NCBI GenBank assembly: GCA_002490665.1
Contig: DKUL01000005.1
Location: 1 to 32,201 of the forward strand
Source of the DNA: Lachnospiraceae bacterium UBA7205
GTDB taxonomy: Bacteria; Bacillota; Clostridia; Lachnospirales; Lachnospiraceae
DNA: 32,201 nucleotides
Direction: 5' to 3'
The notes beneath the pieces were generated by a model. It did no database searches and was not told the DNA's origin. It saw nothing but the letters and a program-made list of their open reading frames with translations. The position numbers and the translations under genes were made by a program. This document shows positions 8,561-17,557 of this stretch, piece after piece; the first letter of the stretch is position 1; each line of letters begins with the position of its first letter.

Positions 8561-10006
8561 CTAAAACCGAAAATACAAAAATGGATTGAATGACCCGTCT
8601 ATCAGGTATGCCGTGCACAAAAGCAAAAGCCCGACTGTCAAAAATCCGCGCGCCACATGGATTGCCGCCTCCCCTGTCTTACATGTCTTAAACCGCTCCT
8701 GTACCCTCGTCCACAGCCATATGGGCAGCGGCGTCGACCCGACGATTCCGGCAACCAGTATCACCATCCGGTTCCGCAGCAGATATGTCCATACCATCCT
8801 GTCCGTCTCCCCTGCACTGGCTGCGATACGCCCCCCGCAGGAAAACAGCGCCTGAATATCCGAGACAGCCCCTGACAAGCTTTCATTGTGAAATACCAAA
8901 AAACTGATTAGCACAATAAAGACCAGGTAGGCGTGGCGCAGAAAAAATGTAAGGAACGCCGGAAGCCGCGCCATTGTGCCGCACAGGCGCGCGACTGCCT
9001 TCTCAAACACCAGAAGCACGGCAAACAGCAGTCCCCATGCAATAAAATTCCACCCTGCCCCATGCCAGAGCCCCGTAAACAGCCAGACCACCAGGATATT
9101 CCATATCCACCTTGACATGCTGACCCTGTTCCCCCCCATGGGGATATATACATAGTCCCGAAACCACGCGCCAAGTGTAATGTGCCATCTTCTCCAGAAC
9201 TCACTGACACTTTTTGCGATAAACGGATACCGGAAATTTTCCGGAAACGAAAAGCCAAGGATGCTCCCCAGCCCAATCGCCATGTCGGAATACCCTGAAA
9301 AATCAAAATAAATCTGAAGCGACACTGCCGCCGCATATGCCCACGAGAGCGCAAGGTCTCTCTGCCCCAGCGCCGCGACCTCCGCCACAAACTCACCAAG
9401 CACATTGGCAACCAGCACCTTCTTGCCCAGGCCGACGGCAAACCGCACAGCCCCCCGCTCAAAATTGACATGCATATCCGAAAAACCGGTTCCCTTTATC
9501 AGCGTCTGGTCAATGTCGCTATACCGCACAATCGGTCCGGCAACCAGCTGCGGAAAAAGTGTCACATAGGCAGCATAGGTAACAAAATTTTTCTGCCGTT
9601 TTACCTTCCGGTAATATACATCCGCACAGTAGCTCACAATCTGAAATGTATAAAAGGATATCCCTATCGGAAGCGGAACCGCCTTCACGTCCAAGCGCAG
9701 CATTGTCCCTGCAAAAAAGTAAAAATATTTAAAGTAAAACAATGCCGCAAACGGCAAAAAGACAGACAGAACAAAAAATATTCTGCCTGCCCGTTTCTGC
9801 CGGAAGCTGTCCATCAGCCACACAAGGACATACGATGCCACAATCTGCGCAAGCATCAGAAAGACGTATACAGGCTCCCCCCATGCATAGAATAGTATGG
9901 ACACCGCAAAAAGGACAAGGTTCCTGCCTTTCTGTGGCACAAAAAAGTAGAGAAGGATAACCAGCGGCAGAAAAAAGTATAAAAATGTAATGCTGGAAAA
10001 AAGCAT
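8561..10006 (-). CDS. MBOAT family O-acyltransferase 1 (AlgI/DltB type)
   Basis: 481 residues, a polytopic membrane protein of typical AlgI length. The start has an AGGAG site 8 bases upstream. The N-terminal segment with FYAWGEPVYVFLM and the core motif FRDYVYIPMGGNR are characteristic. The conserved catalytic His lies in WLFTGLWHGAGWN (about residue 315). MBOAT proteins of this group pass acetyl groups through the membrane to an extracytoplasmic acetyltransferase, here presumably DHHW-1 directly downstream. It starts 22 bases after the DUF4358-like lipoprotein gene. It is paralogous to MBOAT-2 at 13215-14624, with which it shares the WHGA core. Confidence 0.93.
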   Translation of the reverse strand: MLFSSITFLYFFLPLVILLYFFVPQKGRNLVLFAVSILFYAWGEPVYVFLMLAQIVASYVLVWLMDSFRQKRAGRIFFVLSVFLPFAALFYFKYFYFFAGTMLRLDVKAVPLPIGISFYTFQIVSYCADVYYRKVKRQKNFVTYAAYVTLFPQLVAGPIVRYSDIDQTLIKGTGFSDMHVNFERGAVRFAVGLGKKVLVANVLGEFVAEVAALGQRDLALSWAYAAAVSLQIYFDFSGYSDMAIGLGSILGFSFPENFRYPFIAKSVSEFWRRWHITLGAWFRDYVYIPMGGNRVSMSRWIWNILVVWLFTGLWHGAGWNFIAWGLLFAVLLVFEKAVARLCGTMARLPAFLTFFLRHAYLVFIVLISFLVFHNESLSGAVSDIQALFSCGGRIAASAGETDRMVWTYLLRNRMVILVAGIVGSTPLPIWLWTRVQERFKTCKTGEAAIHVARGFLTVGLLLLCTAYLIDGSFNPFLYFRF

Positions 10007-10028
10007 GGCAGCCTCTCCTATTTCTCTT

Positions 10029-10649
10029 TTATATCGGGTTGGTCTTCTCGATGGTATCGGAGGTTTTCATCTCCCTTGCCTGTGCCGCCGCAACCGCCTT
10101 TTCCATCACGGCATCAACAGTATCCTGATGTCCCATTACAAAGAAAACATCATTCCCGAACAATGCCGCGCTCTGTTTCTCCGCCGTGACACAGACCCAC
10201 TTTGCAGGGTTAATCTTATCCATAATCTGTTGTCTGATGCTTTCCGCATCCGCTTCATCTGTTGTCCTGATGTACACAGCACTGTATGCTGTCGAGGTCA
10301 TCATGGATTCGGACAGATACACACCGGCTATCCCGTCAATGTCCGTGAGTCCTGTGTGATACGCCATCATATCCTTATCGTTGATGTCAAGCTCCGTCGT
10401 CATAACCTCCATAGGGAGCAGATCCTCTGCTACTCCCCCATATACTTCGTCAATAAACGCCGACACTTCATCGACACTTTCCAGATGCACCATGCCGGCA
10501 GAATCCGGCGCTGCCTCAGTCGATACTTCATCCGAATTTCTGTCTGCCCTGTTGCCGCACCCTGTCAGCATAGCCATGGAAAGCGACAGTGTCACAGCCA
10601 TAATCCCTATCTTGTTAGCAACCGTTCCTTTTTTCATAAAACATTTCAT
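10029..10649 (-). CDS. Lipoprotein, DUF4358-like
   Basis: 206 residues from the ATG at 10649, chosen because AAAGGAGG lies 10 bases upstream; an earlier ATG at 10673 has no such site. The N-terminus is a lipoprotein signal: Lys-rich start, hydrophobic stretch and lipobox LTGC, so the protein should be tethered outside the membrane. The C-terminal part (MMAYHTG...VYIRTTDEADAESIRQ and VFFVMGH) resembles the small DUF4358 family found in Lachnospiraceae. DUF4358 has no defined biochemical role that I know of. Its place directly before the MBOAT-1/DHHW-1 pair suggests an accessory to surface polymer acetylation. The family call is from memory of the pattern, not a search. Confidence 0.7.
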   Translation of the reverse strand: MKCFMKKGTVANKIGIMAVTLSLSMAMLTGCGNRADRNSDEVSTEAAPDSAGMVHLESVDEVSAFIDEVYGGVAEDLLPMEVMTTELDINDKDMMAYHTGLTDIDGIAGVYLSESMMTSTAYSAVYIRTTDEADAESIRQQIMDKINPAKWVCVTAEKQSAALFGNDVFFVMGHQDTVDAVMEKAVAAAQAREMKTSDTIEKTNPI

Positions 10650-10742
10650 AACAGGTAATCCTCCTTTTCCCATGTGAAACAGTGCTTCTGCACCATTCCT
10701 ATTATTTCCCTGATTTCCGTTAACTATTCATACTGCATCTTA

Positions 10743-11423
10743 TCATTTCACAATGCTGTATGTCAGTGTCTCCGCGTCTTCCTTTTGCAGCAGCAGGTCA
10801 TAAACACTGCCTTTCTCAAGCCTTTCTTCCTCATTTTCCGGCGCGAATGCCATAATCGAGATTGTACTCTTATCATATAGTTCGGAGTCCTCGGATTCTA
10901 CCACTCTTGCCGTATATAAAATTCCGCTTTCTGCCGCATTCACATCCACAATTTCGACCTTGACCGAAAAAATTTCCGGCACCGCCTCCATGGCATTTTC
11001 TGCCATGCCGCCCTTGTCGTAAGCGGCATCTGCGGTTACCACTGCATCCTCCTCGGCACTGTCCATACTGACCCCCGCGCCCGATTCATCGCGCGGAGCT
11101 GCCTGGTTCATATCTGCCATAAGATGTTCTTCCGGCGCATAGCCGTCTGCTTTGTCTGCTGCATATTCCGGGGGAGCCGCCGTATCATTCTGAATTCCCT
11201 TCATCCCTCCCAGATGCGTTTTCATCACAGGAATGATGACTCCGACACACACACATGCCGCAGCCACAGTCGCCCAGACTTTTATGGAAAAAACGTTCTT
11301 TTTCCTTGTTTCACAGGCAATGCTGCTGTCCTTATCGTCCAGCCCCGCCTCGATGCGTGCCCACAAGTCCGGTGTCTCGCAGTTCACAAGCGCCCTGTAC
11401 TCCTTTTCCAAATCCTTACTCAT
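10743..11423 (-). CDS. Anti-sigma-factor-like single-pass membrane protein
   Basis: 226 residues from the ATG at 11423, preceded by AAGGAG at 8 bases; it overlaps the end of the sigma gene by 8 bases, so translation is probably coupled. The cytoplasmic N-terminus (KDLEKEYRALV...PDLWARIEAGL) resembles the short sigma-binding segment of Clostridia anti-sigma proteins. One membrane helix follows at about residues 47-65. The outer part is acidic and low in complexity, then folds into a likely beta domain (VKVEIVDVNAAESGILYTAR). There is no zinc-finger HxxxCxxC motif. By position and topology it should hold the ECF sigma factor inactive and release it on an envelope signal. Confidence 0.75.
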   Translation of the reverse strand: MSKDLEKEYRALVNCETPDLWARIEAGLDDKDSSIACETRKKNVFSIKVWATVAAACVCVGVIIPVMKTHLGGMKGIQNDTAAPPEYAADKADGYAPEEHLMADMNQAAPRDESGAGVSMDSAEEDAVVTADAAYDKGGMAENAMEAVPEIFSVKVEIVDVNAAESGILYTARVVESEDSELYDKSTISIMAFAPENEEERLEKGSVYDLLLQKEDAETLTYSIVK

Positions 11424-11949
11424 AACCACATCTCCTTAATTTCTTGATCGCATTCTGATACCGCCAGGTTATTGTTCCAAGTGGGATTTTCAATAGTTGT
11501 GCTATTTCCTGAAAGGTCATCTCACCCATTATCTTGAGGTTTATGACCTCCCGCTCACCAGGCTTTAGCGCCTCCAGCGCCTGTTTCAGGCTCATATCCG
11601 CTATTACCTCCTGCTCGATGCATTCAGCCGAGGCGCCCTCCGCAGCCGAATCCGAGCAGTCCTCTGACGGCACCTCCCGCCTCATTTTTCTGAGTAAGTC
11701 TATCGCCATGTTCCTTGCAATCGTCGCCATCCATGCCTTATGCCCATTCCCACCGTGATATGTATCTGCAAGCCGCCACAGCTTTATAAAGAACTCGCTG
11801 GTCACATCCTCTGCATCCTCACGGTTCGACACAACCTGAAACACAACGGAGTATATATACCCGATATACGCCTCGTAAATTTCATGGAGCGCATTTTTAT
11901 CGCCGGATTTCATGCGCTCCATGCATTCACCAAACTGCTTCTCCTCCAC
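11416..11949 (-). CDS. ECF-subfamily RNA polymerase sigma factor
   Basis: 177 residues, normal for ECF sigma factors. Region 2 is seen as EDAEDVTSEFFIKLW and WMATIARNMAIDLLRK; region 4 as LKPGEREVINLKIMGEMTF followed by the helix-turn-helix EIAQLLKIPLGTITWRY. The start is a GTG at 11949 behind GAGGAGGG; the nearby ATG is out of frame. It should direct RNA polymerase to a small regulon, often including its own operon. Co-transcription with an anti-sigma-like protein and the DUF4358, MBOAT and DHHW genes suggests that surface acetylation is one output. Confidence 0.92.
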   Translation of the reverse strand: MEEKQFGECMERMKSGDKNALHEIYEAYIGYIYSVVFQVVSNREDAEDVTSEFFIKLWRLADTYHGGNGHKAWMATIARNMAIDLLRKMRREVPSEDCSDSAAEGASAECIEQEVIADMSLKQALEALKPGEREVINLKIMGEMTFQEIAQLLKIPLGTITWRYQNAIKKLRRCGYE

Positions 11950-12046
11950 ATTCCCTCCTCTCTGGTAAAACGCCGTAACCCTCCTATAATCTATATACGT
12001 TTTTCCAACTGTTTTTTATGGTGTCTTTTATTTTTTATAAATGAAA

Positions 12047-12068
12047 GGAGCCTTTAGCCAAAAGCCCC
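12047..12068 (-). terminator. Terminator after DHHW-2 gene
   Basis: On the minus strand GGGGCTTTT pairs with AAAGGCTCC around a GGCT loop, followed by TTTCATTT. It lies 9 bases after the DHHW-2 stop and ends the glnA-to-DHHW-2 gene block before the sigma factor gene begins. Confidence 0.75.
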
Positions 12069-12076
12069 TCCCTATA

Positions 12077-13192
12077 TTACCTATTTATCAATGTCGGTTC
12101 CGCAAATACCTCGCAGTAGCGCTCCGCACGCTCCCAGATTACAACGTCAGGATGATATTTGTCATACATGCTGTACTTAAAATCCCGCGCGTCCTCCCAG
12201 TAAACTTCCCTGTAATACCCCTTGCAAATCTGCGACAGGAACCCGCCGAAAGAATCCCCGACATAGAGCAGTACCTGGTCATGATACTGCGCCTTGTCCG
12301 CAGAATCCTGTTCAAATACATACACCTTGTCAATCTTATACTTTTCATTGAGTCCCGCCAGCATCGCGAGATCACCCGAATAGTTTTCGTTATCCACCCG
12401 GAATTTCACAGAATCCATGTCCGCATGCGTCCCATAAACAGTCCGGAAAAATTCCTGCATATTTACAAACGCGCCAATCTGGTTGCTGTGGGAATCCGTG
12501 CTGTAATAAAGCTGTGCCCTGTCCTTGTTCGCCATCAATGCATCCTTGGGATAGACAAACACAAGGTCGGTATTCTCATGCAGATAGTCGGCAAGCTGCT
12601 CCCCGCGCGAAACGTCGTTTACCCGCGCTATCGTGTCCGGCATGTTTTCGGCATAGATAATCTCCTTGTTGGGGATGCACATGGTATAAAATTCAACTCC
12701 CTTCTCCGCCAGGTGGTCCCGCGTCGCCGTGAGGTTTGCCGCGATTGCCGCCAGCTCCTCCTGCGAAAAGTGGTTGATTCCCATATAGTCCCATATTGGA
12801 TGTCCGTCCAGCTCCGTCTTGTAGAAAAACATGTTATTTTTTCCCATGAGCGTCTGCGTCGACTCAATATAGGTGCCGCCCGTCAGGAGCGAAGTCAGCT
12901 CCGTGTTGAATGCAATCAGCTTCGTCCGTCCAAACAGGCCGTCCGTAAAATTGCTGATGCTCTTCTGAAGCGCCGCAAATCCCGTCTCCTTTTCCGTCTC
13001 GCCTGCCTGATCTCCTGACTGTGATTCCTTATCAGTTATTATGGTTCCGTTCTCCTCCAGGACTGCCTTCTCCTCCTCCGTCAGCCCCTCCTGCTGCCTG
13101 TCCGGCAGGATGTTCCTCACAACCGTCACAAGAGGTATCGTCAGGATAAAGATGAGAAACGCCACTGTTATCCATTTGTCCCTGCTTTTCAT
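12077..13192 (-). CDS. DHHW/AlgX-like SGNH protein 2, partner of MBOAT-2
   Basis: 371 residues from the ATG at 13192, which has GGAG six bases upstream; an ATG two codons earlier is too close to that site. A membrane anchor covers residues ~8-25 and an acidic stalk follows. The catalytic-type motifs are STDSHSNQIGAF near residue 233 (Asp and His) and YVGDSFGGF near 314 (Ser), matching the AlgX/AlgJ arrangement. The Trp of the usual DTHW is replaced by Ser, unlike DHHW-1, so it may belong to a different branch. It follows MBOAT-2 by 22 bases, and the pair probably acetylates an extracellular glycan. It is clearly not a recent copy of DHHW-1. Confidence 0.8.
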   Translation of the reverse strand: MKSRDKWITVAFLIFILTIPLVTVVRNILPDRQQEGLTEEEKAVLEENGTIITDKESQSGDQAGETEKETGFAALQKSISNFTDGLFGRTKLIAFNTELTSLLTGGTYIESTQTLMGKNNMFFYKTELDGHPIWDYMGINHFSQEELAAIAANLTATRDHLAEKGVEFYTMCIPNKEIIYAENMPDTIARVNDVSRGEQLADYLHENTDLVFVYPKDALMANKDRAQLYYSTDSHSNQIGAFVNMQEFFRTVYGTHADMDSVKFRVDNENYSGDLAMLAGLNEKYKIDKVYVFEQDSADKAQYHDQVLLYVGDSFGGFLSQICKGYYREVYWEDARDFKYSMYDKYHPDVVIWERAERYCEVFAEPTLINR

Positions 13193-13214
13193 ATTCATCT
13201 CCAATTTCTTACTT

Positions 13215-14624
13215 CTAAAAATTAAAGTATATAAACGGATTGTACGCATTGTTACAGATAAACGATACGCTGACCACAAGGCATACGACCACGCCCACCG
13301 CATACGCGGCCTGCCATACCCGGCTGTCCTTCAGCTTCTGGTCAATCCACGGCAAAACGGGCGCGCACCCTATGATTGCAAATACAAAGTATATCCAGTT
13401 CTGTGCGATATATGCCCAGACCGCCTTGTCAATGATTCCCTTGGCGCCGATGCCAAACATTGCCTTAATGTACAGGAATGCATTTCCCATGCCCGTAGAG
13501 CGGAAAATGACCCATCCGATGATGACAAGCACCATGGTATAGATATGTCCCCACCAGTGTTCCTTCTTTCCAAACCCAGTCAGCTTTTCAAATGTCAGTA
13601 TCACAAAATACATCAGCCCCCAGGCAATAAACGTCCAGTTCGCCCCATGCCACATTCCGGTGAGCAGCCACACGACAAAGATATTGAAAACCAGCCGCGG
13701 CCTTGAAACCCTGCTGCCCCCAAGCGGGAAATACACATAGTCGCGGAACCATGTCTGCATGGAAATATGCCATCTGCGCCAAAACTCCGATACCGTTTTG
13801 GAAATGTACGGGTAGTTAAAGTTCTCCTCAAAATGAAACCCGAACATCTGCCCCAGCCCGATTGCCATATCCGAGTATCCTGAAAAGTCAAAGAATATCT
13901 GGAGCGTATACGCAACCGCCCCAAGCCACGCCATCCCGGCCGACGCCTGAAACTCACCATTGATAATCAGCCCGAACGCATTGTCCGCAATGACTGCCAT
14001 ATTGTTTGCGACCAGCACCTTCTTGCCCAGTCCGATACAGAACCTTGTGACGCCGGCAGTAAAATCCTGCCAGTTCTCCACCCGGTGCACAATCTGTTCG
14101 GCAATCGTCTCGTACCGGACAATCGGGCCTGCTATCAGCTGTGGGAACAGCGCGATATAAAGCCCTACCTGAAGCGGATTCTTCTGCACCTTTCCGCGCT
14201 GCCGGTAGACGTCAATCACATAAGACATTGCCTGGAATGTGTAAAAGGAAATTCCGATAGGCAGCGGCACAATGGGCACCGGAATGTCAGTGTGCAGGAA
14301 CCGGTTTATCTGCAGCACCGTAAACCCGCTGTACTTAAACCATCCCAGTGTCCCGATGTTTACCAGTACCATCAGCGCCAGAATCAGCCGCACCACTGCC
14401 TTTTTATCGCGGAATCCGTCCACCAGGATACCAAAAAACCAGTTGGCAAGAATCGTGCCTATCATCAAAAACACATAAACCGGCTCGCCCCACGCATAAA
14501 AAAACAGGCTCGCAAGCAGCAGAAAAATATTTTTCAAGGTCTTTGTTTTTCGCAGGAATGCATAGTACACCACAAGTACCACCGGAAAAAACACGAACAA
14601 GAAAACTTCACTCGGAAAAAGCAT
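13215..14624 (-). CDS. MBOAT family O-acyltransferase 2 (AlgI/DltB type)
   Basis: 469 residues, full length for the family, with AGGAGG nine bases before the ATG. It has the same landmarks as MBOAT-1: FYAWGEPVYVFLM near the start, FRDYVYFPLGGSR, and the catalytic His in WLLTGMWHGANWT at about residue 326. It should shuttle acetyl groups to the outer face for DHHW-2. It starts 50 bases after dapF with no visible terminator between, so it is probably part of the long glnA-led transcript. Presence of two MBOAT genes so close suggests two polymers or two sites on one polymer. Confidence 0.93.
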   Translation of the reverse strand: MLFPSEVFLFVFFPVVLVVYYAFLRKTKTLKNIFLLLASLFFYAWGEPVYVFLMIGTILANWFFGILVDGFRDKKAVVRLILALMVLVNIGTLGWFKYSGFTVLQINRFLHTDIPVPIVPLPIGISFYTFQAMSYVIDVYRQRGKVQKNPLQVGLYIALFPQLIAGPIVRYETIAEQIVHRVENWQDFTAGVTRFCIGLGKKVLVANNMAVIADNAFGLIINGEFQASAGMAWLGAVAYTLQIFFDFSGYSDMAIGLGQMFGFHFEENFNYPYISKTVSEFWRRWHISMQTWFRDYVYFPLGGSRVSRPRLVFNIFVVWLLTGMWHGANWTFIAWGLMYFVILTFEKLTGFGKKEHWWGHIYTMVLVIIGWVIFRSTGMGNAFLYIKAMFGIGAKGIIDKAVWAYIAQNWIYFVFAIIGCAPVLPWIDQKLKDSRVWQAAYAVGVVVCLVVSVSFICNNAYNPFIYFNF

Positions 14625-14674
14625 GTGACATTTCCTCCTAAACTAAACTTCTTTCCGAAACCATCAACACCTTA

Positions 14675-15532
14675 TCAGACTTCGACGCTTCCCTCAAACA
14701 CCGTGGCAGCCGGTCCCGTCATGTAGACAAGATTGTCATCCCTGTCCCACTCACAGAGGATTTCGCCGCCAAGAACCTTCACAGTTACCTTCGTGTCCGT
14801 CCGTCCGTTCAGGACACAGGCTGCCGTCGTGGCACAGCATCCGGTTCCGCAGGCAAGTGTCTCCCCAGTTCCCCGCTCCCACACACGCATCTGTACCGTA
14901 TTGTTGTCAATGACCTTCACAAACTCCGTGTTGGTTCTCTCCGGAAACCGCTCATGGTTTTCAAAATATGACCCAATCTTCTCAATTTCAAATTTCCCCA
15001 TGTCGTCAATATCGTCCACAAACACGACGGCGTGCGGATTTCCCATTGAAACGCAGGTCATCCGGTACGTCTGCCCGTTCACCATGATTTCCTCGTCGAC
15101 CACCTGCTCATTGTCCGACAGGACAGGCACCTCGGATGCCCTTAATACCGGGGCGCCCATATTGACCCGAACAGTCGATACCATGCCGTCCGCTCCGAGT
15201 GTCAGGTCAAGATATTTCACCGCGCCAAAGCTCTCTATGGTGATGGATGTCTTGTCCGTCAGTCCGTAATCATATACATATTTCGCCACACAGCGGATGC
15301 CGTTGCCGCACATCTGCGCACGCGTTCCGTCCGCATTGTACATCTCCATCTCGAACGCGGCTTTTTTGCCGGGATTAATAAAAATCACGCCGTCCCCGCC
15401 GATGCCAAAATGCCTGTCACTCAGCCTCCTGACAAGCTCCGGCTTGTTGTCCGCATCGATATGCTGGGAAAAACCGTTCACATAGATATAGTCATTGCCG
15501 CAGCCATGCATTTTTGTAAATTTTAATTTCAT
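14675..15532 (-). CDS. dapF: Diaminopimelate epimerase
   Basis: 285 residues from the ATG at 15532 (AGGAGGG upstream). It converts LL- to meso-diaminopimelate for lysine and peptidoglycan synthesis in the cytoplasm. Both catalytic cysteines are present: Cys75 in MCGNGIRC and Cys228 in ACGTGCC; the N-terminal MHGCGNDYIYV and HFGIGGDG motifs are also intact. Length is normal. It lies between manC and MBOAT-2, all on one strand with 44- and 50-base gaps, so a cell-wall precursor gene shares a transcript with polysaccharide genes. No defect is seen. Confidence 0.97.
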   Translation of the reverse strand: MKLKFTKMHGCGNDYIYVNGFSQHIDADNKPELVRRLSDRHFGIGGDGVIFINPGKKAAFEMEMYNADGTRAQMCGNGIRCVAKYVYDYGLTDKTSITIESFGAVKYLDLTLGADGMVSTVRVNMGAPVLRASEVPVLSDNEQVVDEEIMVNGQTYRMTCVSMGNPHAVVFVDDIDDMGKFEIEKIGSYFENHERFPERTNTEFVKVIDNNTVQMRVWERGTGETLACGTGCCATTAACVLNGRTDTKVTVKVLGGEILCEWDRDDNLVYMTGPAATVFEGSVEV

Positions 15533-15576
15533 CTTATGATTATCCCTCCTACTGCCAGGCAGGCTATGCTGCCCTT

Positions 15577-16914
15577 TCAATGCCCTTCTGGCGCCCAGCT
15601 CCAGCTAAGCACCTCCGTATCGCCTTCCGTGCTTTCCTCGCTTATCTGCACCGAAATCAGCTGCAAATCCTGAAGCGCCCTGATTCCATGCTTCTGCCCC
15701 CTCCTGACGGAAACCGTATCGCCGCGCGAAAGCTTCATCAGGCAGCCGTCCACGACAAGCTCGCCCTGTCCGTTCACCACCGTGATGACCTCGTCCTTAA
15801 ACCGGTGCACATGATAATCCTGCGCGCATCCCGCATTGATGGTGACATGCTTTGTAAGTGACTTTGTGCCGTCAGCATACTGGCTGTAATCATATACCTT
15901 GTATTCACCCCAGCGCCGCTCCTCATACATTGGACGTTTGTCTATATTCTCGACATATGGCTTGATATAGGAGCTTTTATGCTTGTCCGATACAAGGATT
16001 CCGTCCTGCCCTGCCGCAATGACAAGATTCTGTGTGCCAAGCGCCACAACAGGAATGGACAGTTCGTTAATCACATGCGTATTCACGCATTCCTCGCCCA
16101 TAATGACATCGCCGATGCTTTCTTCTTCCATTTCCTCCGACAGCGTGTTCCATGTGCCGATGTCCTTCCAGGAACCGTCATAAGGAATCACCGCAAGCGA
16201 ATCCGCCTTCTCGACAACCTCATAGTCAAAGCTGTCCTTCTTGAGCTGTGCATAATGCTCCACGACAAACGAAAAATCCCTGTCCTTCACATATTTGTCC
16301 GCTATGCGCATCAGGTATTTCAGCTTGAATGCAAAGACACCCGCATTCCAGAGCGCCCCCTGTTCCATCAGCTTCCGGGCGGCAGCCTCATCCGGCTTTT
16401 CCTTAAACCCGGTCACCTTCCCATCCGCACCCTGTAAAATATATCCATACTTTTCGGATGGGTAGGAGGGCGTAATGCCCATCAGCACAATGTCGGCGTC
16501 CCCCTGCTGCACCCGCTCGTCCATTTTCTTAAATGTCTCAAAGTATGCCACGTCCACATAGGGATCCACAGGAAGCACAATGACCGTCTCCTCCGGGTTC
16601 ATCTTCTTTCTGGATTCCAGATAGGATGCCGCGAGCACAATCGCAGGAAACGTGTTTCTGCGCTCCGGCTCCACCACAACATCCACATCATTCTGAAGCT
16701 GTCCCCTGATGGACTCCACCTGCGCCGCCGAGGTTGCAACCACAATATCCGCATCAATGCCGGCATTGACAATCTGGCGGTACACGCGCTGCACCATGGA
16801 CTCATGGTTTCCATCCTCATCACACAGTAATTTCAAAAACTGCTTGGATCTGACATCATTGGAAAGCGGCCACAGACGCTTGCCCGAGCCTCCCGATAGC
16901 AAAACAATGTTCAT
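15577..16914 (-). CDS. manC: Mannose-1-phosphate guanylyltransferase with C-terminal cupin
   Basis: 445 residues if translation starts at MNIVLLSGGSGKRLWP; an ATG four codons earlier (16926) sits only one base from AAGGAG, so the start is uncertain. The enzyme makes GDP-mannose from mannose-1-phosphate and GTP. The nucleotidyltransferase signature GGSGKRLWPLS, the FKEKPDE segment and WNAGVF are present. A cupin of the type II isomerase kind follows (HVHRFKDEVITVVNGQGEL). The length matches ManC/AlgA-type proteins; whether the cupin is an active mannose-6-phosphate isomerase cannot be told. GDP-mannose would feed a mannose- or fucose-containing surface glycan, which fits the two acetylation pairs nearby. 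Confidence 0.88.
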   Translation of the reverse strand: MNIVLLSGGSGKRLWPLSNDVRSKQFLKLLCDEDGNHESMVQRVYRQIVNAGIDADIVVATSAAQVESIRGQLQNDVDVVVEPERRNTFPAIVLAASYLESRKKMNPEETVIVLPVDPYVDVAYFETFKKMDERVQQGDADIVLMGITPSYPSEKYGYILQGADGKVTGFKEKPDEAAARKLMEQGALWNAGVFAFKLKYLMRIADKYVKDRDFSFVVEHYAQLKKDSFDYEVVEKADSLAVIPYDGSWKDIGTWNTLSEEMEEESIGDVIMGEECVNTHVINELSIPVVALGTQNLVIAAGQDGILVSDKHKSSYIKPYVENIDKRPMYEERRWGEYKVYDYSQYADGTKSLTKHVTINAGCAQDYHVHRFKDEVITVVNGQGELVVDGCLMKLSRGDTVSVRRGQKHGIRALQDLQLISVQISEESTEGDTEVLSWSWAPEGH

Positions 16915-16972
16915 ATTTATAGCCATGCTCCTTTCTCAGCCTGCAAGTCTGGGCTGTCAAGTATTTCCTCTC

Positions 16973-17515
16973 CTACTTCATTGCCAAAAGCATCTGTGCC
17001 GTCTCCACCATGCTGACACTGTAATCCATGCTGTGTTTCTGGAGATAGCGGTGCGCCTCCTCCTCCGTCATGTGATTCCGCTCCATTAACAGGCGCTTTG
17101 CGCTCTGTATGGTGGAATCTTCCTCCTCGTTCCGCACCCTGGGCTTTTCCCTGCGCTTTTTTTTGCGCCTGACCAGTCCCTGCACCAGCATGCCGACCGT
17201 ACTGATTAGCTCATGCACCTTGAGCGGCATGGCAAGTCCGATAATCCCGCCGCCCGACACATCTGCCAGCACCCGCTGGGATGCCATGACCACCATGTCA
17301 AAACCGTCCGGCAGATTCTCCTTGAGTTCCATGCACGCCATGTCCGTAAGCTTGTAACCGGATATGACAATACCGTCACGATACTCATCGGCATATCCCA
17401 ATGCCTGTGCGCCGGAAGTACAAACCGCAGTCACGCTGATTCCACTTTTCACCAAAATATTTTTTATGCTTTTGGCATCCTCAATTTTGGCAAAAACCAC
17501 AATAATATTTGTCAA
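16973..17515 (-). CDS. ANTAR-domain antiterminator with degenerate receiver (NasT/AmiR-like)
   Basis: 180 residues, starting with TTG at 17515 behind GGAGGTG. The N-terminal ~110 residues have the fold of a response-regulator receiver, but the phosphate-accepting Asp is replaced by Gly (IVISGYKLTDM, residue 53) and the acidic pair after strand 1 is missing. A basic linker (RRKKKRREK) leads to a C-terminal ANTAR domain (SAKRLLMERNHMTEEEAHRYLQ...). ANTAR proteins bind paired hexanucleotide-loop hairpins in leader RNAs and prevent termination. It lies 42 bases after glnA, a pairing that suggests nitrogen control. The receiver is unlikely to be switched by phosphorylation; a ligand or partner protein is more likely. 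Confidence 0.9.
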   Translation of the reverse strand: MTNIIVVFAKIEDAKSIKNILVKSGISVTAVCTSGAQALGYADEYRDGIVISGYKLTDMACMELKENLPDGFDMVVMASQRVLADVSGGGIIGLAMPLKVHELISTVGMLVQGLVRRKKKRREKPRVRNEEEDSTIQSAKRLLMERNHMTEEEAHRYLQKHSMDYSVSMVETAQMLLAMK

Positions 17516-17557
17516 CGGTACACCTCCAAACTATTTCCTGTCATCTGAAATGTGTAC

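Noticed and set aside
11950..12046. An autoregulated ECF promoter before the sigma factor gene
   Set aside because: A GGAAAAA stretch and a TATAG stretch are present, but the spacing does not fit a known ECF or sigma-A pattern, and the region before the lipoprotein gene at 10650-10742 does not share it clearly.
12041..13018. A 325-codon plus-strand frame opposite DHHW-2
   Set aside because: It mirrors a well-supported DHHW/AlgX-like gene with proper motifs and start; the antisense product is basic and lacks domain features.
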